Position numbers and translations under genes: made by a program. A DNA stretch of 64,000 nt. Origin: Ariolimax columbianus. Taxonomy: Eukaryota; Mollusca; Gastropoda; Stylommatophora; Arionidae. Below the pieces are notes generated by a model. It worked only from the letters and a program-made list of their open reading frames with translations, was not told the origin of the DNA and made no database searches. Positions 43,818 to 54,330 of the stretch are shown piece by piece (the first letter of the stretch is position 1; every line of letters starts with the position of its first letter). Where the stretch lies: assembly GCA_036924085.1 (NCBI GenBank), contig JAVGWX010000011.1:18061264-18125263 (forward strand), given 5' to 3'.

Positions 43818-44535
43818 TGTGAGACAATCTAACTTCACGGATAAACAATGTGACACAATCTAGCTTCCCTGAGCGTCAATGTGACACAATCTAGCTTCAC
43901 TATGAGACACTGTGACACAATCTAGGTTCACCAAGAGACACTAATACACAATCTAGCTTCACCAAGAGACAATGATACACAATCTAGCTTCACAGAGAGA
44001 CAATGGGACACAATCTAGCTTCAGTGAGCGTAAATGTGACACATTCTAGCTTCACTGAGAGACAATGCGAAACAATCTAGCTTCACCAAGAGACAATGAT
44101 ACACAATCTAGCTTTACCGAGAGACAATGAGACATAATCTAGCTTTACCGAGAGACAATGAGACACAATCTAGCTTCACTGAGAGACAATGAGACATAAT
44201 CTAGCTTCACTGAGCGTCAATGTGACACAATCTAGCTTCACTGTGAGACAATGTGACACAATCTAGCTTTACCGAGAGACAATGTGACACAATCTAGCTT
44301 CACTGAGAGACAATGTGACACAATCTAGCTTCACTGAGAGACAATGTGACACAATCTAGCTTCACTGAGAGACAATGTGACACAATCTAGTTTCACTGAT
44401 AAACAATGTGACACAATCTAGCTTCACTGACAGTCAATGAGACACAACTAGCTTCACTGAGAAACAATGTGACACAATCTAGTTTCACTGATAAACAATG
44501 TGACACAATCTAGCTTCACTGAGAGTCAATGTGAT
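43818..44535 (+). repeat. 31-bp minisatellite
   Basis: About 23 units of gacaatgtgacacaatctag + cttcactgaga (31 bp). Variants: gagcgtc, cagtc and aaaca at the gag(a/c) position. The array ends ~230 bp from the stop codon of the GPCR gene and thus lies downstream of its 3' end. Confidence 0.95.
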
Positions 44536-44559
44536 AATCTACAGGAACTGCTTGTCGAA

Positions 44560-44766
44560 ACTCAAGTACATATATTATTAATATCATGAAATATTCTGAC
44601 AACTGATTTCTCGCTGTCAAGGTCATGCGAGATAATATAATAATAGTAATTTGAGTAACAGGAACGGAGATTGGGAATGTACATTGTTTTATTTTTCAAC
44701 ACAACCAATACAAACTTCATGTTAGTTTTATGTTTAGAAGTGTCAGACATTACTTTTCACACACCA
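44560..44766 (-). other. GPCR 3' flank / probable 3' UTR
   Basis: Below the receptor stop. A candidate AATAAA poly(A) signal (complement near 44690) is present. The order of words matches 7108-7315 after the truncated paralogue. Confidence 0.55.
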
Positions 44767-45828
44767 TCATCTTGTGTTCTTTGACAAACAACATATCGTT
44801 TTGTCCGTGTAACTGAACGTTTTGTTAACAGCCACATAAATAATGAAGTTACCAACACTGTTAATACTGAAACATAAACGCTGAATTAAATCAAATACTA
44901 TCCGTAGTGAAAGATCTTCCTCTACTCCTGGTATTCTAGGAATGTAGGCAATCAAAAACGTGGAACCGCTGCAGAAAATGTACAGCACACATACACTGAG
45001 TAAGGTTTTTGTTGTTTTTGATATGGTTTTATGGGCTAATAACTTGTTTTTGTGAGTGACTCCACCAGATGTTAGTTGTAGGTGTTTGTTAGTAATTATT
45101 TTGACCTTCAATCCAATCACAGCGGAACCGATAGACACGAGAACAACGGGTACGGCTCCTGTCAGGTAATTAATGATATCTGATAACAACCAGTACACTC
45201 CATTAGTGATGTCATTGTAATAACGTTCTGTTAGAAAAAATTTACCAAGTTCAATTCCTTGTATAACGGTTTGCTTAAATTGTACACACATTACATAATG
45301 ATAGATATAGGATATGGTCAGTAAAACGACAAGACACAATATCACAACTCCTGTTCGCAGGGGCGTAACAATAGCATTGACTTTGAGTGGAATAAATATG
45401 GCGAGTATTCGTTCTGCAGATATCATAACAGGAATCAGCATAGAACAATAACCACCTATATAATACGCGCTTAAAATGAGCATATACACGATATATAACA
45501 CATAATTAACAGTTACTGAGAACATAAAGGCCCTGAAGGTATTCCCAATCAGAATATATCGAGTAAAATTGTTGTTACCAATGAGGTATAAAACATCAGA
45601 AATAGCCAAAGCTAAGAGCAGTATGTTTGAACATTTCCTGAATCCCCGTCGAGTCAATAAGACAATGCTGGTCAAATTTCCCACTATTCCCACTACACTA
45701 GTACATGGCAATATGACGTAGTAAAAAGACCATTTAACTTGACCTGCTTGTTCCTCGCTGAGAAAAGAAGCGTATCGGTATGCAGATGTCATTATGGTCA
45801 CCATCGTCGTAATTTCTGTTAGTGACAT
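44767..45828 (-). CDS. Rhodopsin-like (class A) GPCR, single exon
   Basis: 353 residues, intact, no intron. Seven hydrophobic segments: TM1 ~36-58 with GN (GIVGNLTSIVLL; N51), TM2 ~66-84 with LALAISD (D78), TM3 ~112-138 ending SAERILAIFIPLKV (ER in place of DRY, then the usual I..P), TM4 ~157-180, TM5 ~212-241, TM6 ~274-296, TM7 ~312-335 with NSVGNFIIY (the NPxxY site, Pro replaced). Asn 87 (NFT) lies in the TM2-TM3 loop and could be glycosylated. C-tail short, CCLSKNTR. Known family behaviour: plasma-membrane receptor coupling a ligand to G proteins. The ligand is unknown; peptide-receptor-like or chemosensory are both possible. A second in-frame Met at residue 9 could be the start. A paralogous fragment is at 6943-7107. 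Confidence 0.88.
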   Translation of the reverse strand: MSLTEITTMVTIMTSAYRYASFLSEEQAGQVKWSFYYVILPCTSVVGIVGNLTSIVLLTRRGFRKCSNILLLALAISDVLYLIGNNNFTRYILIGNTFRAFMFSVTVNYVLYIVYMLILSAYYIGGYCSMLIPVMISAERILAIFIPLKVNAIVTPLRTGVVILCLVVLLTISYIYHYVMCVQFKQTVIQGIELGKFFLTERYYNDITNGVYWLLSDIINYLTGAVPVVLVSIGSAVIGLKVKIITNKHLQLTSGGVTHKNKLLAHKTISKTTKTLLSVCVLYIFCSGSTFLIAYIPRIPGVEEDLSLRIVFDLIQRLCFSINSVGNFIIYVAVNKTFSYTDKTICCLSKNTR

Positions 45829-48534
45829 GAAAAGTCGTCGAGATCTTATTGTGAACTGGATATTTACATGTACATTTAAATGATTCTAAACTGTATGAGT
45901 TTTTACTGACATAGAGGCTAGCCACGAAAATAGCAGTCTCCTAATTTAGCAATCAGGTAGCAAACACGCTTTCCTGAATGCTCTCTTCGTTTTTGAAACA
46001 CATACATATGTGAATCGTATTTTATTGGTTCCATAAATTTCGTTACAAAATAAGTCAATAACATTTGTTAACGAAATTTTTCATTTAGAGAAGATAACGT
46101 TTAGTGAGTCATTAGATAGGGAACTATTATTTAGTGAGTAATTAGATAGGGAACTATTGTTTAGAAAATGGATTGAGCTGAAAGTACGGTCTATAGTCAC
46201 TTGACAATATAATGCATATGAATGAACTCTCTGAGATAACAAATTGTGAATTCATCAGGAGAAATAATAATTGCATAAGTATAACTCGACAAGGAGTGAA
46301 TGGTGCGATGCAGAGATATAATATTATTGGATTTTGTCTACAAGATAGCTGATACAAAATTACAAAATCGCATGCAGATTGTTTCTAACATACAACTTGA
46401 TTGTCCCTCAATTTCATGAAACGTACGTGGTAAATGTGTTTGAGCAACCATCAGACCAACAATCAAGGAACGACAATTGTAAAACGTGTAATCAATTTGT
46501 CATTATTCGTTAACAAACCTTTCTCTGATCTACACGAGTTGTAGTTGTAACAGTTTGAAGAAAGTTCTCTATATGATTAGCTGCTTGCCTTGGTAAATGT
46601 GGGATTATTACTGCAAACGAAAAAGAATCATTCATGGATAATGTGTCGCTTTCATAACTGATAAACCTTAAACGTAAGGTCAAAAACTATTCTAATTTAT
46701 TCTCAGTGAACACATTTGTTATTGTTTAATGAAATAACCATCTGTTGTTAATAATAGTCGATAAGAAACAAGCTTTGTCGCCATCTTGAGTTACGGAGTG
46801 CGAAACGTTTTACTGAAAGCGAAATGTAAGTTATAAGTTAGATCTAAACAATGTCGACCGTGTGAGTTAACAAGCACGTTATCTTACAATGTGTTCCATC
46901 TTTGGATGACGTTATAAGACCACGTTTCTTTGTGTTATGAATTGTCGAGTTGTTTATGGAAACTGACGATAAACAACACCAGAAACGATTACAGAAATAA
47001 CAAATTGCGTCAAGTCCATGCAGGTCCATTCACTTTCTGTTAGTTACAACATGTATGATAATATAATATGGATATTTTGCTACAGTACTGCAAGTGATTG
47101 CGCCCTGGCATGGTGGGAGGAGTCGGCAGACAATTACGTTGTCTATTGATCGAACATAGATCGAAGAATCTGACATACTGCTGGTGCCATTGGTTGTTTT
47201 AGATGAGATATTTCTAATTGGTAGTACATTTGTTTGTTATTTTATTTTGTTATTTATACATATTTAAAACATAAATCTTATTACTCTCTTTATATTAGTG
47301 CTCACGATTGGCAGATCTGAAGGTATATATATATTTATATGAATAAAACTTGCCAAATTCAAATCTCGACACGCTCGATTATATGTGACCGGCCATGTCG
47401 ATGGGTTTGTTCGTGGTATGGCATTTTTTTTCCATTACAGAAGCTATGGTGTATACAATTGAGAGCCATCTCGGGAGCTTCACAGTTTGAAATCTGTCGT
47501 TTGCACTTTTAGCAGTGAAAGGCGCTTAGCACAAGTGCATTCGAGTTGGTTCGAAGTAATGTTCATATCTTTTATCATACATATATAAACATGCGTTGCA
47601 CGTAAAAGAAGATCGCCTTTGTGATATATCAGTAACAAAGAAACCCATTTTATTTACATAATGTAACAAATATCAAACATAAGTATTGCAGAATGATTCA
47701 GCGCAAAAGGAAGACAACCACAATTACTGGTTGACACGTTTTTACAAGCAGCTCAAACGTTTCTACCAGTCTAATCTTCTATAATAAACCCCATGTAATA
47801 TAAGTCAAAACACCAAGACAGAACAACAACAGATGTAGACATAACAGCTGAGAACACACATACAATTCTGAACTTATAATGGAAAACTCTAAATAAAAAA
47901 AAAAACAAGCTAACATTCAAAACGTAGAAATGCTTTTGTCGACATGTGTAACGTCATTGATCTGAAAAGCATTCTTTCCACTCATGTACATGAGGTTACG
48001 AGATGTACATCAGATTCGCACATGGAAAGACAAATGTACGCATTCGCAGAAGATTGGAAATGGAGACGGTGCTAACATGATGTGCGTGTAAATTGGGAGG
48101 AGGAGACGGAAATTTGGATGGGGAAATCAGACGCAAGGTCAAATATACTACGCCTAAACACTCTGCTCTTTATCACTGATAGCTTGAAATGAAAGATCAG
48201 GAAGAAAAATAAATAAATAAAAGACGGTAAATCTTAAAACAATTCAGAACTCATCAGAACCGTATGAACCTGTGCCTTGGCTTAAACTTTGAGAGATAAA
48301 GAATATATTTTTGAGAAGGAAAGTCACGCCCATTTGAAATAGAAACGCTAATAATTAACATAGAGTAAACGTTTGATAATCATTTCTAGATACAAATAAT
48401 AATAACATTTTAGTCTTCTTTACACTAAACAGAAAGATGAGAAATATACTGCACACAATATAGTGGAAATCGCAACACTGACATAATATTTTGTGAAATC
48501 TTAGAAAATAGATGGCACTAAATCATCGAACTTG
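45829..48534. other. No gene recognised
   Basis: 2.7 kb upstream of the GPCR. It contains a 30-bp tandem duplication (tttagtgagt.attagatagg) at ~46100-46159. No exon-like ORF or TE motif was recognised. The receptor promoter should lie at its left end, but I cannot identify elements. Confidence 0.45.
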
Positions 48535-48830
48535 AGCTCAAAGATGCTCTGATGGTCTTCAGAAAGAACAGAAGTTGTACGAATGTAATTTTCACTCTCA
48601 TAGAGTTAGTGGAGAAAACAATTGAATATGATCATGAATTATTTGTTGTGTTTGTAGATAAAGAGAAACCTTTCGTCTGGATAGATAAACAACATCTATG
48701 CAAAATGTCAGCACAATATGGAAAAAACGATCACGTAATTAACCTATGTTAAAGTTTATACATTGATAGCCAGTGATATGTTAGAATATGAACCGTACTC
48801 TCAGAAAAATATCGTATCAAATCTTGAGGA
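48535..48830 (+). pseudogene. LINE RT fragment
   Basis: Encodes VFRKNRSCTNVIFTLIELVE (RT finger), LFVVFVDKEKPFVWIDKQHL (motif A: FVD.EK.F..ID) and, after a stop, YIDSQ and EKYRIKS (just before motif B). It then runs into the 3' end of a minus-strand LINE. Resembles the family at 58.4-60.5 kb (GFRKGRSCTDTLFTLRQICE). Confidence 0.7.
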
Positions 48831-51490
48831 CGACAAAATGTGCGCTTCTTTTGGCCACCGACCAGACGCTGGCCCTCTTTCTTCTAACCATACATTAATT
48901 GTTTTGGGATGCGGTTGTCTTACATGCGCACTGCGTGGCTGGTCCAACTAATATGGGTCTTCTGCAACAGTGTGTGAATGCTCGGCATTTTTGCCGTCAA
49001 GAGGATCTCGGTGCCTGGTATCCTATCCTGCCCCTGTATTTTGAACAATCTATGGACGCAGCTTGTATGGACGTGATTTACTTTCCTAGCATGCCTGCTG
49101 TACACAGTCTATGTCCCACTGTCATACATTAGAGTGGGGAGCACTATGGCTCGGTAGACTTTAAGTTGTGTGTCAAGACTAAGACCCCCTTCGATTCCAA
49201 ACGCTGTTGAGCAGCCTCCCAAGGGCAGCACTGGCCTTAGAGATTATGTTACTGACCTCAAGCAATTGTAGTTTCCATGGAAAGAGTGCTGCCGAGGTAA
49301 GTGAAGCTGTTTACTGATAGGAGGCGCTCGTTCTTGACTCTGATATGTGGGTCGCGATATGCATCACTCGGGGCAGGCTGAAACATGACTGGTTTTTTAA
49401 ATTTTTTGTTTGGTAGGGGGGGGGGGGGGGGGGATTAATTTTAAACCCCAAAATGCTGTAGAGAATTTGTCCACATATATCTACTTGTCTCTTTCGATGC
49501 TGGCAGCGAGGGTATAGTTATCAGCAAAAAAGCAAGATTTATATAGTTGTGTCCTTTACATTGGTGAGAGCTTGCAGTATCTTGTGATTGAAGAGTATTC
49601 TGTCAGTTCTGTGTTTAATTTCCACTCTGTTTTGGATACAGCTCTGAGAGGTAACACTGAACATGGCAGCAGATAGTATGCTGACGAGTGTTGGGGCTAG
49701 TACACAGCCGTGCGTGACGTCATGTTACACATGAAAGGCAATTGACGTTTCCCCTTCCCTCAGCACATGAATATTCATACCTTCGTATAAATGTTTGACG
49801 ATCTTTGTGAATCTGTCTGGGCAGCCGAATTTCCCATGACCGTCCAAAGTCCATCTCTGCTGATTGGTATTGAAAGCCTTAGTCAGGCCCACGAAAGTAT
49901 GTACAGCCCACGAAAGTATGTACAGCCCACGTTGCTGCTATTGGCATTTCTCCTGAAGTTGCCAAGCAACACATATTATATCCACAGTTCCGCAGACCGA
50001 TCTGAAGTCACACTGGCTCTCTGGAAGAAGACCATGTTCTAGGTAAGCGTTCAATCGGTTGAGGAGACCTCGTGACAGTATCTTGCAAGCAGTCGATAGG
50101 AGGGAGATTCCTCTGTGGTTGTCGCAGGATTGATGGTTTCCCTTTCGCTTGAATAACTGGACGATAGTGGCATCCGTCAGTTCTTGTGGGCCAGTCTCAG
50201 TGGGCTATATTGTGTTGTGGGCAAGTCTCAGTGGTCTATATTGTGTTGTGGACCAGTCTCAGTGCTCCATATTGTGTTGTGGGACAGTCCCAGTGGTCCA
50301 TTTTGTGTTATGGCCAGTCTCAGTGGTCCATATTGTGTTGTGAGCCAGTCTCAGGGGTCCATTTTGTGTTGTGGGACAGTCTCAGTGGTTCATTTTGTGT
50401 TGTGGGACAGTCTCAGTGGTTCATATTGTGGTGTGGGACAGTCTCAGTGGTCCTTTTTGTGTTGTGAGCCAGTCTCAGGGTTCCATTTTGTGTTGTGGGC
50501 CAGTCTCAGGGGTCCATTTTGTGTTGTGGGACAGTCTCAGTGGTTCATTATGTGTTATGGGACAGTCTCAGTGGTCCATATTGTGTTGTGGGACAGTATC
50601 AGTGGTCCATATTGTGGGCCAGTCTCAGTGGTCCATATTGTGTTGTGGGCCAGTCTCAGTGGACCATATTGTGTTGTGGGACAGTCTCATTGGTTCATTT
50701 TGTGTTGTGGGACAGTCTCAGTGGTCCATATTGTGTTGTGGGACAGTATCAGTGGTCCATATTGTGTTGTGGGCCAGTCTCAGTCGTACATATTGTGTTG
50801 TGGGCCAGTCTCAGTGGACCATATTGTGTTGTGGGACAGTCTCAGTGGTTCATTTTGTGTTGTGGGACAGTCTCAGTGGTCCATATTGTGTTGTGGGACA
50901 GTATCAGTGGCCCATATTGTGTTGTGGACCAGTCTCAGTGGTCCATATTGTGTTGTGGGCCAGTCTCAGTGGACCATATTGTGTTGTTCAACTCAGTCTC
51001 TGTGTTAGGACACAACTACATAATTTGTAGATTTCAGTTGGTATCAGGTTCGCACCTTCAGCGTTTCCATTTGATAATCGGTTGATCGATGCTCTGAGCT
51101 CATTAATTCTTAGAGGAACAACCAGTTCATTGTTCAGAGGAGTCTGAGTCAGGCATTCTATGGCCTCGACGAAAATGGAGGATTGCTGGCTAAGGGCCCT
51201 GCATTAAGTGTTCCGCCCAACGTTCCAGTATTCTTGGTGTGTCTGTCAGCAGTTATGAGCCATCTGCATTCAGAACGGAAGTTGTATACACGGGTTGAGG
51301 ACATAAATATTCTTTAAAGCGTCAAAGAAGCGTGTTGTGTTGTTTCTGTCCGCACAAAGTTACATGTCATCTGCCTTGTTTCCCAACTACTTCTCCTTCC
51401 TTTTCCTGAGCGTTCCTTGGACCACTGTTCGTATGGTTGTGAACGCCATCTTTTGTGGCTGCATACGATGTGTTCCTTTGATGAGCTCCA
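48831..51490 (-). mobile_element. LINE with a 31-bp minisatellite inside the RT region
   Basis: Same family as 14901-17026. Read downward: linker AFTTIRTVVQGTLRKRKEK and TTRFFDALKNIYV (~51470-51300), RT lead LRASINRLSNGNAEGANLIP (~51110-51040), then the array (50192-50995), then PQELTDATIVQLFKRKGNHQ and SCDNHRGISLLSTACKILSR (~50185-50080), LLNRLNAYLEHGLLPESQCD, decayed middle with a G homopolymer (49417-49432), and the post-RT end ISWTSHAVRM.DNRIPKQLMYG (~48970-48880). Multiple stops. Confidence 0.82.
50192..50995 (-). repeat. 31-bp minisatellite born from LINE sequence
   Basis: About 26 units of cagtctcagtggtccatatt + gtgttgtggga (31 bp). On the minus strand, removing all but one unit leaves a continuous LINE reading, ELNNTIWSTETGPQELTDA. 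This has exactly the length of the homologous stretch ELFCHMWAEGNIPQELKDA of the LINE at 15665-15725. The unit therefore is a piece of LINE code, not foreign DNA. Confidence 0.9.
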
Positions 51491-52195
51491 AAAAGTATGT
51501 AGTATAATATTATGTAAACTAATACAAGCTTCAAACGTGATAGTTCGGACGATAGTATTGTGAACAATGTAATGGTTCACGGTTAGGGACAACATTCATT
51601 CAATCAATCACAACATGTTCAGCTCACGGTGAAGCATTGGTTTTGCGGCATTGATACGCCAAGCCATCAGATGTTCAGCTGCCATTTATTAAAGCTTTGC
51701 GGCTTGACTTTGCTATACAAAAGGATAGACAGTCCCATACCCAGTCCCTCGTTTCCCTTGGAAGGCTATATACTTGTCTTTTTTTATTCGCTTTTTATAT
51801 CCGTTGCATGTTCCCAACCTACCTGAGAGATAGCAAATATTTTAAAATCCAGTTTCGCTTCACCTAGATCACCGGTTGTAAGTCTGAAGTCAACTAGACT
51901 CTACGATATCCATGGCTTAATTTCATTGGGACCATGAACTGGTTGGGAAACATAGGAAATTGATTTCTCGGATAACCTATAATAAAAATCTAGAAATGTT
52001 TTTAAAAATATAAATGTTCCACAACAAACAACATTGCACTTTATGATAACAGAATTTTAAATTACTTACTTCCCTTTGTATTATGTTTGTTTTAGATCGC
52101 GCTTATCGAAACACTTAATTGAAAATACGCTGATAAACTTCGCCAAGAAAATGGGTTCTCTTATTAAAGTAAGTTAGGGAACTGAAACGATAGTA
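51491..52195. other. No gene recognised
   Basis: A/T-rich spacer. Confidence 0.4.
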
Positions 52196-52530
52196 TAATC
52201 AGGCACATCATACTGACCACGACTGCTCGACAGGGTCTGCACAATACACTGACCAAGATCACTAACTCTTTTACGTGTAGTGTTCCTTGGAAACAATCTG
52301 TTTTCAAGGCAGTCTAGCTGACGAGATGTTGATCGACGTGATCTCCATAGTTGTGAGCGTCACGCAGATGAATTCAAACATAGCAAAACCGCCTGGAGGA
52401 CTGCGGTCCACCTTCATTAGCACCCTCGGGATGCGAGGAAAGCTACTGCAACCCGCCACTTAAAGTCTTTTTCAGGGCGCACAAAAGAGAAAACTAACTC
52501 ATTTTGAGCATTTAACAACAACAATAACGT
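52196..52530 (+). mobile_element. Short VNTR-bearing dispersed element, copy A
   Basis: Begins with two degenerate ~37-bp words (tcaggcacatcatactgacc; cagggtctgcacaatacact). The conserved body follows: ttccttggaaacaatctgtt, gatcgacgtgatctcc, tgagcgtcacgcagatgaa, ccaccttcatt, aggaaagctactgca, cgccactt. It ends in an (AAC)n-like tail (52517-52527). Same element as 59300-59775 and 23895-24165. Confidence 0.75.
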
Positions 52531-52539
52531 ACGTTACGA

Positions 52540-52930
52540 ATATGTTTCAGTTGGATAATTGGAGGTCTTGTCCGTTGCTTTCAGAGGTTGGTCTGTACAC
52601 GTCATTGGGACATATCAATGTAACTGAACTGTCCCCGTTTAAAATGGACCTTAGAAGTAAAGATCATACTTTTCTTCTGCTGGGTCTCTTTCCTTTTTCA
52701 GCTTCCTCGGAGTAAAGAGCCACAAGTGCACTTCATCTCCTCTACGAAACCTCGCGTCCAAGCAGTGTCCTTGCTTCTATGGAGGTAGTTTCTGTTGGAA
52801 TTTGTTTTGTTCCATCAGGTCGCTAGCTTTATCTACAACCCTCCTAAGTTCGAGCCAACTGAAAACTGGTGAGACTCCCCTTTGTTGCTGTATTCCTAAT
52901 ATCGAATGGAGTATTGGTTTTAAAGCTTCC
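52540..52930 (-). pseudogene. LTR-retrotransposon integrase C-terminal relic, probable
   Basis: Minus strand, 52920 downward: NTPFDIRNTATKGSLTSFQL (AYN...H.STG.SPF-like core end), SWLELRRVVDKASDLMEQNK, then CLDARFRRGDEVHLWLFTPR and KLKKERDPAE. The block F..GD.V.L..P.. followed by KL is the usual integrase C-terminal element of Ty3-like retrotransposons. Frameshifts occur between blocks and no LTR, PBS or other pol domain was found. Could also be a different DDE recombinase. Confidence 0.45.
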
Positions 52931-53620
52931 GTTCAGTCATACATGTAGAAGAACAGTCCACACAATGGTGTACAACCTAATGAGTTAGAAAGTCTTCTAC
53001 TCTAGAGGGATTATGTCTCAACATTCCCCTACACGCTTTACGAGTAAGAGTGAGTCTATTCTTTTTTGTACCACACCCTACGAATTCGCTAGGACATAGT
53101 ATTTACTTAAAGTCATTACTAATACCTGGAAACTACTGGCGAATAATTATTTTTAAAAATAATCTTTCGAGGTAAAAAATATGTGCCTGGACAGCAACAT
53201 TATATCGCATCGATGCATTTCAAAGAACAAAGAAAGCTAACTACCCATATCAGAAGGAAGCAGAACACGTTTTCTTGCCTCATCTTATGAAAATGAGTTC
53301 TTGAATAAACAGTAACAGGTCATGGGAAGTGAGGTAGAACGGTTGATAACATATAAACTTGACATTGCAATATCATTGTATGGGTAAAGATTCAAGCTGG
53401 TTTCAAGCATGCTAGAACATCGTTTCATTGCTCCCGTAACTTTCTTGGCCGTCTGACATTTTCCCTTGCTGTAAGGTAAATTGATTGTAATCATTTACCA
53501 TCGCCCCTTGATGTTGGAATCGGAATTGTACGACGTTGTCAATGTATGGCTATCAAATAATCATCAACGATCGCTAAGTTGAGATGTAATATGGTCGGTG
53601 GTGTAGGTGGGGAAATAAGG
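52931..53620. other. No gene recognised
   Basis: A/T-rich spacer. Confidence 0.4.
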
Positions 53621-53624
53621 ATGG

Positions 53625-53626
<2 letters not shown>

Positions 53627-53669
<43 letters not shown>

Positions 53670-53735
53670 GAGAGAGAGAGAGAAATGGGTGGGAAAATAA
53701 GGAGGGAGAGAGAGATAGATAGAGAGAACATGAGC
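53627..53735. repeat. (GA)n microsatellite
   Basis: Alternating GA with interruptions. Confidence 0.95.
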
Positions 53736-53794
53736 CTGCTAGAGCCATATACGTCTCTCTATTTATTTTTCTATTCCTATATAAATATACAATC

Positions 53795-53796
<2 letters not shown>

Positions 53797-53862
<66 letters not shown>
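53797..53862. repeat. (TA)n microsatellite
   Basis: Pure alternating TA, about 33 units. Confidence 0.97.
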
Positions 53863-53863
<1 letters not shown>

Positions 53864-54176
53864 AATATATACAATTCGGAAAGAGTGAGAAGTGATTTTT
53901 ATCACAATTGCACAATCATTGTTTTCAAGAGCTCTTTTTCTAAACCAGAAGGCTTCCCAACTCTTAAAAGTTTTCACCTATAGAGGTGACCATGTTTGTT
54001 TTGTCTAGAACAGGTATCCCAAACTCAGATGGCCCTGAGAACCATACGAGGACACGTTTACTTTACTGAACCACACCGTGCTCCACCCCAGTAAATCATC
54101 GATTCTAACGTACCTTTTCCTTCTGGGAGTCAAGCGGTACTGACCCTTGGTTACAATCCCAACGATTCATGATCAA

Positions 54177-54328
54177 ATCACATTGAGCAGTTTGAAAGAC
54201 CAGGCATTTCATGGGTTTTAACATCGTATGACCGTTTCTTCAAGTAGACCTATATGTAAATGGGTAACTGACGATGTCATAGTAACAAGACGGTGCCGCG
54301 CTGGAGCTTCGGATTTCGTGCCTTGTCG
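54177..54328 (+). repeat. Direct repeat flanking LINE, left copy (~152 bp)
   Basis: Aligns over its whole length with 57241-57394 with about 12 mismatches and one 2-bp gap (about 91% alike). It starts atcacattgagca and ends ccttgtcg, exactly at the LINE's 5' edge; the right copy starts exactly after the (GAA)n tail. Interpreted as an unusually long target-site duplication, old enough to have diverged. Confidence 0.8.
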
Positions 54329-54330
54329 CA

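Noticed and set aside
43818..44535. CRISPR-like look of regularly spaced cttcactgag repeats
   Set aside because: The units are contiguous near-identical 31-mers with no unique spacers, in a eukaryotic sequence.
50184..51085. Three overlapping plus ORFs rich in Cys/Trp/Val
   Set aside because: Translations of the 31-bp array on the strand opposite to the LINE it grew from.
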